Assembly (NCBI RefSeq): GCF_900103215.1
Contig: NZ_FNGV01000002.1
Location: 372,001 to 436,000 of the forward strand
DNA: 64,000 nt
Direction: 5' to 3'
Source of the DNA: Kriegella aquimaris
GTDB taxonomy: Bacteria > Bacteroidota > Bacteroidia > Flavobacteriales > Flavobacteriaceae
Of the stretch, positions 28,035 to 36,955 are shown piece after piece (the first letter of the stretch is position 1; each line of letters begins with the position of its first letter). A model generated the notes under the pieces. The model did no database searches. It was not told the DNA's origin and saw nothing but the letters and a program-made list of their open reading frames with translations. The position numbers and the translations under genes were made by a program.

Positions 28035-29081
28035 ATGTCTTTTTCCGAAAAAATTCTCCTTTGGTATTCAGGTAATAAACGCTCACTCCCATGGCGGAGT
28101 ACACGAGATCCGTACAAGATTTGGCTGTCAGAAATTATGCTTCAACAGACCCGGGTGGCGCAAGGTTTGCCGTATTATTTAAAATTTAATGAAGCGTTTC
28201 CTGCTGTTGAACATTTGGCCAATGCTTCAGAAGAGCAGGTCTTAAAACTTTGGCAGGGGTTAGGGTACTATTCCCGCGCCAGAAATTTACATGCTACCGC
28301 TAAAATGGTTGTAGAAGCTTACGGAGGTCATTTCCCCAACACCTATAAAGAACTTTTAAACTTAAAAGGTGTTGGTGATTATACGGCCAGTGCTATTGCA
28401 TCGATATGTTTTGATGAGCTCCAGCCGGTAGTCGATGGCAATGTATATCGGGTATTGGCGCGTTATTTTGGCGTTGATACGCCGATTAACAGTACTTCGG
28501 GGGTTAAATACTTTAAGCAGTTGGCTAGAGAGGTCATGAATACCGAGAACATTCGCGACTATAATCAGGCTATCATGGAGTTCGGAGCAATACAATGCGC
28601 TCCAAAGAATCCGAAATGTAGCAATTGTCCCTTAAATGAAAGTTGTGTTGCACTTCAAAAGAATTTAGTCGATCTGCTTCCTGTAAAAATCAATAAGACC
28701 AAAGTAAAAAAGCGATATTTTAATTATTTGGTGATGTTGGATACGGAAAATCAAATTAAGCTGCAGCAGCGCAGAGGGAAGGGGATTTGGCAGAATTTAT
28801 GGGAATTTCCGCTTTTTGAAACAAAAACAGAAAGTAATATGAGTGAAATTAAGCACCATCTTACGAGTAACTTTGGGCTCGGTTCATCAACGGAAATTTC
28901 ATTGCACAACGAAGATCAAATCGTTCATAAATTGTCACACCAGCATCTTTACACCAAATTTTGGATTGTTAAAACCGATGCTAGATTTGATGATGGTATC
29001 GCATTGAGAAAGCTCGATGAATTTCCTGTTCCTGTTTTAATTGCAGATTTAATAAAAACACTGAAAAATTCGTACTTTTGA
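28035..29081 (+). CDS. mutY: A/G-specific adenine DNA glycosylase
   Basis: Removes adenine mispaired with 8-oxoguanine. It has 348 residues from the ATG at 28035 (a TTG one codon earlier is not needed). Landmarks: LPWRSTRDPYKIWLSEIMLQQT region, the helix-hairpin-helix LKGVGDYTASAIAS, the catalytic Asp in DGNVYRVLAR, and the [4Fe-4S] cysteines C-x6-C-x2-C-x5-C (CAPKNPKCSNCPLNESC). A C-terminal NUDIX-like domain follows. The order mutY-ssb-gldE-gldD is typical of Flavobacteriia. Confidence 0.96.
   Translation: MSFSEKILLWYSGNKRSLPWRSTRDPYKIWLSEIMLQQTRVAQGLPYYLKFNEAFPAVEHLANASEEQVLKLWQGLGYYSRARNLHATAKMVVEAYGGHFPNTYKELLNLKGVGDYTASAIASICFDELQPVVDGNVYRVLARYFGVDTPINSTSGVKYFKQLAREVMNTENIRDYNQAIMEFGAIQCAPKNPKCSNCPLNESCVALQKNLVDLLPVKINKTKVKKRYFNYLVMLDTENQIKLQQRRGKGIWQNLWEFPLFETKTESNMSEIKHHLTSNFGLGSSTEISLHNEDQIVHKLSHQHLYTKFWIVKTDARFDDGIALRKLDEFPVPVLIADLIKTLKNSYF
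29073..29080 (+). promoter_or_regulatory. -7 element for ssb inside the mutY 3' end
   Basis: TACTTTTG lies across the last codons of mutY, 26 bp before the ssb ATG, and could give ssb-gldED its own promoter. Confidence 0.35.
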
Positions 29082-29105
29082 TATCCAATAAGTTAAGACA
29101 GCAGT

Positions 29106-29576
29106 ATGAGTGGAACATTGAATAAAGTGATGTTGATAGGGCACCTTGGAGATGAGGTTAAAATGCATTATTTCGAGGGTGGTGGCTGTATTGGAAGATT
29201 TCCGATTGCCACGAATGAAACCTATACCAATAAGCAGACCGGCGAGAGAGTGACCAATACCGACTGGCATAATGTGGTTGTGCGCAATAAGGCCGCTGAA
29301 ATTTGTGAAAAGTATTTAAGCAAAGGTGATAAAGTGTATGTAGAAGGACGGCTAAAAAATCGGCAATGGCAGGGTGAAGATGGTAATACCCGCTACTCGA
29401 CCGAAGTGCAAGTGCAAGATTTTACTTTCTTGACTACCAAAAAAGAGAGTATGGCAAACAACCAAAGTACGGGCCAACCAAATTCTGGTAATACACCCGC
29501 GCAGAAAGCAAACCCAAAGCCCACGCAACCGGCCCCGGTAAAAGAACCCGAACCCGAAGATGATCTACCGTTCTAA
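29106..29576 (+). CDS. ssb: Single-stranded DNA-binding protein
   Basis: 156 residues. An N-terminal OB fold (MSGTLNKVMLIGHLGDEVKMHYFEGG, then TDWHNVVVRNKAAEICEKYLSKGDKVYVEGRL) is followed by a disordered Gln/Pro/Lys-rich linker. The acidic C-terminal tip EPEDDLPF recruits replication and repair proteins. It lies between mutY and gldE, as in related genomes. Confidence 0.96.
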   Translation: MSGTLNKVMLIGHLGDEVKMHYFEGGGCIGRFPIATNETYTNKQTGERVTNTDWHNVVVRNKAAEICEKYLSKGDKVYVEGRLKNRQWQGEDGNTRYSTEVQVQDFTFLTTKKESMANNQSTGQPNSGNTPAQKANPKPTQPAPVKEPEPEDDLPF

Positions 29577-29599
29577 AAAACTAAATAAAACCGTGACTG

Positions 29600-30928
29600 T
29601 TGGACCCTGACCCCTATAGTTTACTATTTAATTTTATTGTATTTGACAGTGCACTGGCGCTTAAGATCGGCTTTCTTATAGTGCTGTTGGCTTGCTCTGC
29701 CCTTATTTCTGGTGCAGAGGTGGCCTTGTTCGGTCTATCCCCGACCGATATCAATGAAATGGAAGAGGCAAAAACCTCGCGTAGTAGCATTATTGTAAAA
29801 CTTTTAGAGCGACCAAAAAAATTACTTGCAACCATTTTGATTGCCAATAATGGTATTAATATTTGCGTGGTACTGTTGTTTAGCATAATTGGCGATACCA
29901 TTTTCTTTGGTATTGATTCGGTTCTCCTTGGTTTTATCTCCGTACGCTTTCTTTTAGAGGTCGTGGTCGCTACTTTTTTGATTCTGATGTTCGGTGAAAT
30001 TTTACCTAAAGTCTATGCCAATAGAAATCGCGTTGATTTTTCTCAGTTCATGGCATACCCCTTGAAAGTCCTAGATTTTATTTTTTCCCCCTTGAGCCTG
30101 CCCATGAGGTCGGGCACTATTTTTCTATATAATAAATTGGGAAAAGAGAAATCTAGTTTAAGTGTCGATCATCTTTCGCAAGCATTGGAGCTTACCTCTG
30201 AAGGAGATACCACCAAAGAAGAGCAAAAAATTCTGGAAGGCATAGTTTCTTTTGGCAATACCGATACCAAGCAAGTAATGCGCCCCAGGATCGATATTTT
30301 TGCGCTGAGCGAGGAAATGAAATTTCTGGAGGTGATGACAGAGATAAAACAGAACGGATACTCAAGAATACCCGTCTTTTCTGAAAATATGGATAATGTT
30401 CTGGGTGTTCTTTATGTAAAAGATCTTCTACCATATATCGATCGAAAGACTTTTAATTGGATGTCTCTGATCCGTGATCCATACTTTGTGCCTGAAAACA
30501 AAAAATTAGATGATCTGTTGTTGGAATTTCAGGAGAAAAAGAACCATTTGGCCGTGGTCGTTGATGAATATGGTGGCACCTCGGGTATTGTAACGCTGGA
30601 AGATATCATTGAAGAAATTGTGGGTGATATTAGTGATGAATTCGATGATGAAGACTTGGTGTACTCTAAACTTGATGACTTTAATTATGTTTTTGATGGA
30701 AAGACGGCATTGAAAGATTTTTATCGGGTAATCAAAATAGATGATGCCTCGATATTTGAAGAACAAAAAGGGGAATCTGAAACAATAGCTGGTTTTGTGC
30801 TTGAGATAGCTGGAAATTTTCCGAAAAAGGGAGATATAGTAGCTTTTAAAGAGTATCAATTTTTGATCGAGAGTCTTGATAAGAAGCGTCTAAAACAAAT
30901 TAAGGTGACCCTGCCCCATGAAGAATAA
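29600..30928 (+). CDS. gldE: Gliding motility-associated protein GldE (CNNM/CBS/CorC family)
   Basis: 442 residues from a TTG start (LDPDPYSLL), matching the usual MDP- start of GldE. About four TM segments form the DUF21/CNNM domain (residues about 15-150). A pair of CBS domains follows (VMRPRIDIFALSEEM ... IPVFSENMDNVLGVLYVKDLLPY and LAVVVDEYGGTSGIVTLEDIIEEIVGDI). A C-terminal CorC/HlyC domain ends the protein. In Flavobacterium GldE supports GldD in type IX secretion-linked gliding (family knowledge). Its end overlaps gldD by 11 bp. Confidence 0.92.
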   Translation: MDPDPYSLLFNFIVFDSALALKIGFLIVLLACSALISGAEVALFGLSPTDINEMEEAKTSRSSIIVKLLERPKKLLATILIANNGINICVVLLFSIIGDTIFFGIDSVLLGFISVRFLLEVVVATFLILMFGEILPKVYANRNRVDFSQFMAYPLKVLDFIFSPLSLPMRSGTIFLYNKLGKEKSSLSVDHLSQALELTSEGDTTKEEQKILEGIVSFGNTDTKQVMRPRIDIFALSEEMKFLEVMTEIKQNGYSRIPVFSENMDNVLGVLYVKDLLPYIDRKTFNWMSLIRDPYFVPENKKLDDLLLEFQEKKNHLAVVVDEYGGTSGIVTLEDIIEEIVGDISDEFDDEDLVYSKLDDFNYVFDGKTALKDFYRVIKIDDASIFEEQKGESETIAGFVLEIAGNFPKKGDIVAFKEYQFLIESLDKKRLKQIKVTLPHEE

Positions 30929-31472
30929 TTCAATAATTTTCGTTCTTTTCGTTCTGTTCGCTTTTTTAAGTTGTAAGGAAGATGTGCTTCCCAAGCCCAA
31001 GGCCCAATTGCGACTTGAATATCCTAAAGTGGAAAGAAAGAAGCTCGAAACCGAGAAATTTGAATTTGAGTACAACACGATTGCAAGGCTAAAGGACAAG
31101 AGAGAAACATCACTTACCTTAGATTACCCCAGTATGAAGGGGTCAATATTTCTAACCTATAAAGACGTTGATGGTAATCTTGACAAACTCTTGACCGATG
31201 CCCAGAAATTATCGTATGAACACGTGGTGAAGGCAGACGGAATCGAAGGTGATTCCTTTGTCGATGAAGAAAATAAGGTCTTCGGAATGATTTATGAAAT
31301 CAGCGGTAATGCGGCATCTCAGTCGCAATTCTATGTTACCGATAGCACTGAACATTTTGTGACGGGTTCGCTTTATTTCTATGTAAAGCCCAACTATGAT
31401 TCTATCTACCCGGCAGCCCAATATCTTCAAAAAGATATTCGAAAGATTATGGAAACCCTGCGATGGAAGTAG
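30918..31472 (+). CDS. gldD: Gliding motility lipoprotein GldD
   Basis: 184 residues with a lipoprotein signal and Cys19 (FLSCKEDVLPKP). PKAQLRLEYP and the terminal KDIRKIMETLRWK are typical of GldD. It is a membrane-anchored component required for gliding and for assembly of the type IX secretion machinery in Flavobacterium. Its start lies inside the gldE 3' end (11-bp overlap), indicating translational coupling. Confidence 0.92.
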   Translation: MKNNSIIFVLFVLFAFLSCKEDVLPKPKAQLRLEYPKVERKKLETEKFEFEYNTIARLKDKRETSLTLDYPSMKGSIFLTYKDVDGNLDKLLTDAQKLSYEHVVKADGIEGDSFVDEENKVFGMIYEISGNAASQSQFYVTDSTEHFVTGSLYFYVKPNYDSIYPAAQYLQKDIRKIMETLRWK

Positions 31473-31545
31473 CGCTTTTAGCAGTTCTAATAGTTCATTG
31501 GCAGTATTAAAAAGTTACGGGTAATAACAGGGAGATTAAGAAATA

Positions 31546-32685
31546 ATGTCTAAAAGCATAAAAATATTTAAGAGAATGGTGGTTTTCATTGGCGGAATTA
31601 TCCTCATTTTGATAGTAGGAGTAATGCTCTTTGTTAATTTTAGTCCTCAATTTGGTGGTTCGGCAACTAAAGCGCAAAAGGCAATTTACACGCAATCGCA
31701 ACAGTACAGAAATGGAGTTTTTGCCAATATCGGTGACGTAAAAATGAACATGGGCTTTAACGACTATATCAAAAGTTTAGTAGGGTTCTTTGGGCCACAG
31801 CCCAAATCAAAGCCAAAGGAAAATATTACCGTGCAAGAGGCAGATTCATTGAATATTGCCCAATATAGTGGCAATACCCGTTTGATTTGGTTTGGTCATT
31901 CAACCTTTTTACTGCAAATAAATGGTAAAAGTATATTGATAGACCCTATGTTCGGCGAGGTTCCTGCGCCATCGCCGTTGCTTGGGTCGAAACGATTCAG
32001 TAAAAATTTGCCTATTGAAATTGAAAAACTACCGAAAATTGATGCCGTCATTCTATCGCATGATCACTATGACCATTTAGACTACGGATCAATTTTGAAA
32101 TTGAAGGATAAAGTGGGAGTGTTCTATACTCCTTTAGGCGTTGGAGTGCATCTTTCGGAATGGGGAGTTGAACCTGGCCGAATCAAGGAGTTGGATTGGT
32201 GGGAAGAAGCCACCTTTGGGGAGCTCATACTTGCATGTACCCCTGCGCAACATTTTTCGGGAAGAGGCCTGACTGATGGTGGGAAAACCCTATGGAGTTC
32301 TTGGGTTATTAAATCTGCTTCGGAAAATATCTTTTTCAGTGGCGATAGTGGCTACGGATCTCATTTTAAAGACATCGGAGAAAAATACGGACCCTTTGAC
32401 TTTGCTATGATGGAATGTGGCCAATATAACACTTTGTGGCAAGAAATACATATGCTACCGGAAGAGACTGCCCAAGCCGGGGTTGATGTGAAGGCGAAAA
32501 CAATAATGCCAATTCATTGGGGCGCTTTTAAGCTGGCGATGCATCCTTGGTCAGAACCGGTAGAGCGTCTGGCCATTAGGGCGGCCGAACTTGATGTTTC
32601 GATAGTTGTGCCAAGAATCGGGCAACCCGTGGTTTTGAATCAAGAGCCTATGGCAATTACTGAATGGTGGAACGAATTTAATTAG
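31546..32685 (+). CDS. Membrane-anchored MBL-fold metallohydrolase
   Basis: 379 residues. One N-terminal TM segment (about 12-31) is followed by a metallo-beta-lactamase fold with the metal motif H-x-H-x-D-H: His172, His174, Asp176 and His177 (SHDHYDHLD). Later ligands are in the FFSGDSGYG and MPIHWGAF segments. WFGHSTFLLQINGKSILIDP starts the fold and is typical of the UlaG / NAPE-PLD-like branch. The substrate is not predictable. The 3' end overlaps the convergent lipoprotein gene by 8 bp. Confidence 0.88.
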   Translation: MSKSIKIFKRMVVFIGGIILILIVGVMLFVNFSPQFGGSATKAQKAIYTQSQQYRNGVFANIGDVKMNMGFNDYIKSLVGFFGPQPKSKPKENITVQEADSLNIAQYSGNTRLIWFGHSTFLLQINGKSILIDPMFGEVPAPSPLLGSKRFSKNLPIEIEKLPKIDAVILSHDHYDHLDYGSILKLKDKVGVFYTPLGVGVHLSEWGVEPGRIKELDWWEEATFGELILACTPAQHFSGRGLTDGGKTLWSSWVIKSASENIFFSGDSGYGSHFKDIGEKYGPFDFAMMECGQYNTLWQEIHMLPEETAQAGVDVKAKTIMPIHWGAFKLAMHPWSEPVERLAIRAAELDVSIVVPRIGQPVVLNQEPMAITEWWNEFN

Positions 32686-33106
32686 GCGACAACAAGGCTT
32701 CCGCTTTCTCAATACTTGAATTAATGTCTTGGCGTACCTCTTTTATTTTTTGCTCCTCCTCGTCAAGCCACGCTTGCTTTTCTTCTGATAAGGCCTTTCC
32801 GTTCAAAATTTCGTCAGAATCAAAACGGTCTCCAAAACCTTTCATCCAGTCCATCATGTTGTTATGGGCAGCTTGTAGGTCTTCCCGTGCTTTTTTGTAT
32901 TCCAGCCCCATCGCAGTACTGTCTTCCTTGCTTTTAAGTTCTTTTACAAGTTTACCGAAAGCGCTCATTTTAGGCATTACTTCATCATGTATGGCCATGA
33001 CCTGATTCATTTGATCGGCATTGCCATCTGGCTTCTTGTTTTTTTTGCACGCAATTACGGCGAATAGTACTACTACGGCACTTAAAAATGACAGGATACG
33101 CTTCAT
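32678..33106 (-). CDS. Small helical lipoprotein of unknown function
   Basis: 142 residues. The lipoprotein signal peptide ends in AVIACKKN (Cys20). The mature part is almost wholly charged helix (KLVKELKSKEDSTAMGLEYKK, EEQKIKEVRQDINSSIEKAEAL), suggesting a coiled-coil or helical bundle on a membrane. The family is not recognised. It has a promoter of its own on the minus strand. Confidence 0.75.
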   Translation of the reverse strand: MKRILSFLSAVVVLFAVIACKKNKKPDGNADQMNQVMAIHDEVMPKMSAFGKLVKELKSKEDSTAMGLEYKKAREDLQAAHNNMMDWMKGFGDRFDSDEILNGKALSEEKQAWLDEEEQKIKEVRQDINSSIEKAEALLSPN

Positions 33107-33121
33107 GGGTCGTGTTTATTG

Positions 33122-33129
33122 CAAATATA
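33122..33129 (-). promoter_or_regulatory. -7 element for the small lipoprotein gene
   Basis: On the minus strand this reads TATATTTG (then C), a perfect TAnnTTTG, 16 bp upstream of the ATG. Confidence 0.45.
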
Positions 33130-33277
33130 AGTGATTATGAGTTCAAAGATGAATCTTTGGTTTAGCCCCCTGTTTAAATTTCTATCAAATGTGTTTTTAT
33201 GCCCCCTCTTGTATGGGTGATTTCTCAACGGTTCTGCCTTTCGAATAGTGGGTTCAATAATTGTTCTATACCCTTGA

Positions 33278-34747
33278 TCAGGGTGCTGGTACGTACTGTG
33301 GATTCAGGCTTGGGAGCTTTGCATCACTGGCTTTTCGCCACACTTTAAGATCATGGTAAAGATTCTCTGCAATATCGGGATATCTATCGGCCAAATTATG
33401 GTCTTCCCTTAGATCACTATCGAGATCATAGAGCTCGAGATGATTGTCTTCAAAAAATTGAAGCAATTTCCATTTTCCTTTTCGGATTGCACTCACTGGG
33501 GTTGTATTGGGGTAATAGTGTGGGAAATGCCAATATAATGCTGCCCGGTCTAAAGTTGAAGAAGGGTTTTTTAGTAATGGTACCATTGAAACGCCATCTA
33601 TTTCTTCAACTTGGTTTCCTTCATCGGTCAAACCGATCATTTCATGAATGGTTGGCAAAATGTCAATAGACGAAACGGGATAATCACATACTTCGCCCGG
33701 CTTTGTAATTCCTGGCCATTTAATAATAAGAGGCACCCTTATACCTCCTTCGTATAGCGAACCTTTCCCAGACCTTAATGGATAATTATTTTGTATGTTC
33801 ACCCTTGAATTGACCTGTCCGCCATTATCTGAATAAAAAAATATGATTGTATTATCATCTATGCCGGCTTTCCTGATTGCTTTGAAGACTCTTCCGATAT
33901 TTTCATCGAGTGAGGCTATCATAGCGGCATATCCGGGATTGGTATGATAAAGTTTTATATTTTCAGAAGTAAGTTTATTTTGAAAATAATTGATCAAATC
34001 TGGCTTTCCTTCTATCGGAACATGACAATTATAATAGGATAAATTCAGAAAAAAAGGACTATCTTTTTTTGCCTCTATCACCTCAATAGCTTTGTCTGTC
34101 AACCGATCCGTTAAATAGACATTCGCATTGTTTCCGTCAATATTATCCAGGCCAGGAACATATCTGATTTCTTGATCACTTTCCCTCCATCCTCTGAATG
34201 GGTACCAGTACGTCTGCGGCATTCCCCACATGGTTCCGCCGATATTTATATCGAATCCTTGTGTTTCGGGATAATGATTTGCATCGCCCAAATGCCATTT
34301 CCCGATGTGGGCGGTAAAGTATCCTGCCTTTTTTACCATTTCGGCCACGGTAACTTCATCAAGCGGAAGGTTGGGCAAGGTAGTGGGAGGAAGAAGCTTG
34401 TATTCCGTATTGGGGGGCGGTGGTCCGGCATTCTCGTGCCAAGTGGTCATATTTAACCGGGCCGGACATTTTCCAGTCAAAATGGACGCCCTAGTCGGGG
34501 TGCAAATGGCTGCTGCACTGTAGGCGCTGGTAAATTTCATTCCTTCCTTGGAAAGCTTGTCGATTATCGGTGTTTCGTGTAAATCACTTCCAAACCCGCT
34601 CAAACCTGTCCACCCCATATCATCGGCCATGATAAATATGATGTTCGGTTTTTTAACCTTATCGGATTTCGTTTGTGCTTGTATAGATAAAGGATTAGCG
34701 GAAATCAATCCGATAATTATAAAAGAATTGATTAAAAAATCTTTCAT
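33278..34747 (-). CDS. Secreted S1-family formylglycine sulfatase
   Basis: 489 residues with a signal peptide (to about SIQAQ). The catalytic motif C-x-P-x-R is CTPTRASILTG with Cys82, to be converted to formylglycine by a separate maturase. The metal-binding pair Asp42-Asp43 is in FIMADDMGWTGLSGFG. HIGKWHLGD and the FFYSDNGG motif complete the type I sulfatase active site. It would remove sulfate esters from polysaccharides such as algal galactans or fucans, or glycosaminoglycans. It is not in an obvious polysaccharide-utilization locus; the GH16 gene is 11 kb away. Confidence 0.93.
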   Translation of the reverse strand: MKDFLINSFIIIGLISANPLSIQAQTKSDKVKKPNIIFIMADDMGWTGLSGFGSDLHETPIIDKLSKEGMKFTSAYSAAAICTPTRASILTGKCPARLNMTTWHENAGPPPPNTEYKLLPPTTLPNLPLDEVTVAEMVKKAGYFTAHIGKWHLGDANHYPETQGFDINIGGTMWGMPQTYWYPFRGWRESDQEIRYVPGLDNIDGNNANVYLTDRLTDKAIEVIEAKKDSPFFLNLSYYNCHVPIEGKPDLINYFQNKLTSENIKLYHTNPGYAAMIASLDENIGRVFKAIRKAGIDDNTIIFFYSDNGGQVNSRVNIQNNYPLRSGKGSLYEGGIRVPLIIKWPGITKPGEVCDYPVSSIDILPTIHEMIGLTDEGNQVEEIDGVSMVPLLKNPSSTLDRAALYWHFPHYYPNTTPVSAIRKGKWKLLQFFEDNHLELYDLDSDLREDHNLADRYPDIAENLYHDLKVWRKASDAKLPSLNPQYVPAP

Positions 34748-34861
34748 TATAAGTGAATGTTTTTTGATTTTTTGACCAATTTTACCTTAAGCTTACTGTT
34801 TTTATCAAATGTGTTGCGGCAATATATCAAAGCTACTTGACATGAGTTTTTCAACACACCA

Positions 34862-36934
34862 CTACTCGAAATCGGTATCTGAAATTCCTTTGTTGACCTT
34901 CATTTCCTTTACGGCAAAGTCAAGTTTTTGAGGACCCATGGTTTGTGAGATCGTAAACGGGAATTGTATTCCGGAAATTTCCTGATAGTCACTATAACTA
35001 ATTGTGCTTGTCATTGTTTGTCCGCCCATTTCAGTGCTTGTTACTACTTGGGCCAACAAACCGGTCTCCACTTCGTAGAACATGTATTTTTCTTCCGAAA
35101 CTTTGATTTTATAAGCCTTTTTCCCGTCAATATCCTCAATACTTTCCAAAGACACATCGCTATCAAGATACCTTAATTCAGGAAATAGCATAGATTCATC
35201 TTTTACTTTCTTGATTTCTTCATCGCTCATTTCTTTTCGTTGTCCCTGCATAATAATGTAGCCCTGATTGCCATTCAAAACCTGTTTGGTCATAGAATTG
35301 CCCATGACCTTTATGTCTTGCATGAACTGGTCTTTCGAAGTCTTTTTAAGTTCTAGGTTGAGCTTCATTCCCTGCATTTCGCCCTCTGCCATCATCGCCA
35401 ATGACGCTACACTTTCTAATTTTTCTTTACCTCCGATGGTTTCGATATACTTGTTCAATACCGTATTCACATTCACTCCTTCTGGAAGTGCGGTCTCATA
35501 ATTTGGTTTGGCTACCGGATTGGCAAATTTGTCAAAATATTTAACCTGTAAGGGTTTGTCGTTAAAGGTGATGTTCTCTAGATTTTCTAAAACATCGCTG
35601 CCTTTTCCTGTGACCACAACACGGGCATTAGCTACTGTGAAGTATTTTTCTGCTGCGCGTTGAACATCTTCAATAGTGATGGCATTGATTCGCTCGAGAT
35701 ACGTTTTGTAAAAGTCCTTGGGTAAGTTTTCCGTTTCCATATTGATGGCATATCGCGCCATGGTTTCGGGCCGTTCCAAGGCCAGTACGAAATTACCGAT
35801 GTACGTGGCTTTTGCGTTCTTTAATTCTTCTTCGGAAACGGGCTCTTTTATAATTTTGTCAATCTCGCCCAAAATCTCTACGATAGTGCTGTCGGTCACC
35901 GCATTACGAACACTTGCCGAAGCGCTAAAACTGGCAGGGGCGTATTTATCATTGCCCATACCAGAGTAAGCTCCGTAGGTGTAGGCCTTGTCTTCCCTGA
36001 GGTTTTGAAAAAGTCTTCCTTGGGCACCCCCTCCCAAAATACGGTTGGCCATAAGGGCCGAAAGGTAGTCATCGTCAGCCATTTTTAAGTTCACCAAATT
36101 TTCCACTGCCACTTCCGATTGAACGGCATTGGGCACATCGACAAAATTGATTTGGGTATATAGTGCATTTGAAGGTCTTGAAAATTGAAATGATGGTGGT
36201 ACGGCCTTTGTCCATGGTGTGAAATGGGTTTCCACTAATTCCTTGGTGTCTTTAAAGTTTACGTCTCCGATGATTACCAAATAGGCATTGGCAGGAACGA
36301 AATAATCGGTATAAAACTGCTTAACATCCTCCAGGGTTACATTGATGACGCTTTGCTCCGTCACAAACTCCCCATAGGGATGATCTTTTCCGTAGGCCAG
36401 TGAACTTTGAACCCTATTGGAAATTGCTGAGACATCTTTCTCTTGACTTTTAAGATTGGTTAGCAATTTGGCCTTTTCCTTGTCGAATTCGACCTGCGTG
36501 AAATTAGGGTTTAGGGCCGCATCGGCCATAAGCTCAAAGATTCTCGGAAAATACTTGCTGAGCGAATTGGCGAATGCGCTCTGTGAACCAAAATTAATAC
36601 TGGCGCCCAAATAATCGACCTCTTCATTGAAATCATCCATCGAGATTGATGTTGAGCCTTTACCCAGTAAGCTGGCGGTCAAGCTCGACACCCCAGCTTT
36701 TTGGCCTTCCAAGATAGGAGGGTTGTCAATCAACAATTGAACGGACACTTTTGGTAGTTTATGGTCTTCTACTACCATAACTTTCAAACCATTCTTCATT
36801 TCGAAGCGTTGCGGGTCCTTTAGGTTGATTTCGGGTGCTGGTCCTGGTTTTGGGGCATGGCTACGATCGATCTGTGCATGTAACGATAGGCCGAAAAATA
36901 AAATTGTTAGCGAAAGGGCTATATGTTTTTTCAT
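34862..36934 (-). CDS. M16-family peptidase homologue lacking the zinc motif
   Basis: 690 residues from the ATG at 36934; a TTG at 36955 directly abutting the upstream stop is possible but the ATG gives the clean signal peptide MKKHIALSLTILFFGLSLHA. Two M16 repeats are present, but the H-x-x-E-H motif is absent where expected (VSSLTASLLGKGS region). GGAQGRLFQNLREDKAYTYG is the typical second-domain R/Y segment. A C-terminal beta-rich region of about 200 residues resembles an outer-membrane lipoprotein-sorting-type domain. It follows the active M16 gene with almost no gap, so the two probably form a heterodimer as in other M16 pairs. Confidence 0.88.
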   Translation of the reverse strand: MKKHIALSLTILFFGLSLHAQIDRSHAPKPGPAPEINLKDPQRFEMKNGLKVMVVEDHKLPKVSVQLLIDNPPILEGQKAGVSSLTASLLGKGSTSISMDDFNEEVDYLGASINFGSQSAFANSLSKYFPRIFELMADAALNPNFTQVEFDKEKAKLLTNLKSQEKDVSAISNRVQSSLAYGKDHPYGEFVTEQSVINVTLEDVKQFYTDYFVPANAYLVIIGDVNFKDTKELVETHFTPWTKAVPPSFQFSRPSNALYTQINFVDVPNAVQSEVAVENLVNLKMADDDYLSALMANRILGGGAQGRLFQNLREDKAYTYGAYSGMGNDKYAPASFSASASVRNAVTDSTIVEILGEIDKIIKEPVSEEELKNAKATYIGNFVLALERPETMARYAINMETENLPKDFYKTYLERINAITIEDVQRAAEKYFTVANARVVVTGKGSDVLENLENITFNDKPLQVKYFDKFANPVAKPNYETALPEGVNVNTVLNKYIETIGGKEKLESVASLAMMAEGEMQGMKLNLELKKTSKDQFMQDIKVMGNSMTKQVLNGNQGYIIMQGQRKEMSDEEIKKVKDESMLFPELRYLDSDVSLESIEDIDGKKAYKIKVSEEKYMFYEVETGLLAQVVTSTEMGGQTMTSTISYSDYQEISGIQFPFTISQTMGPQKLDFAVKEMKVNKGISDTDFE

Positions 36935-36955
36935 CTGTTTTTGTGTTTTCAGCAA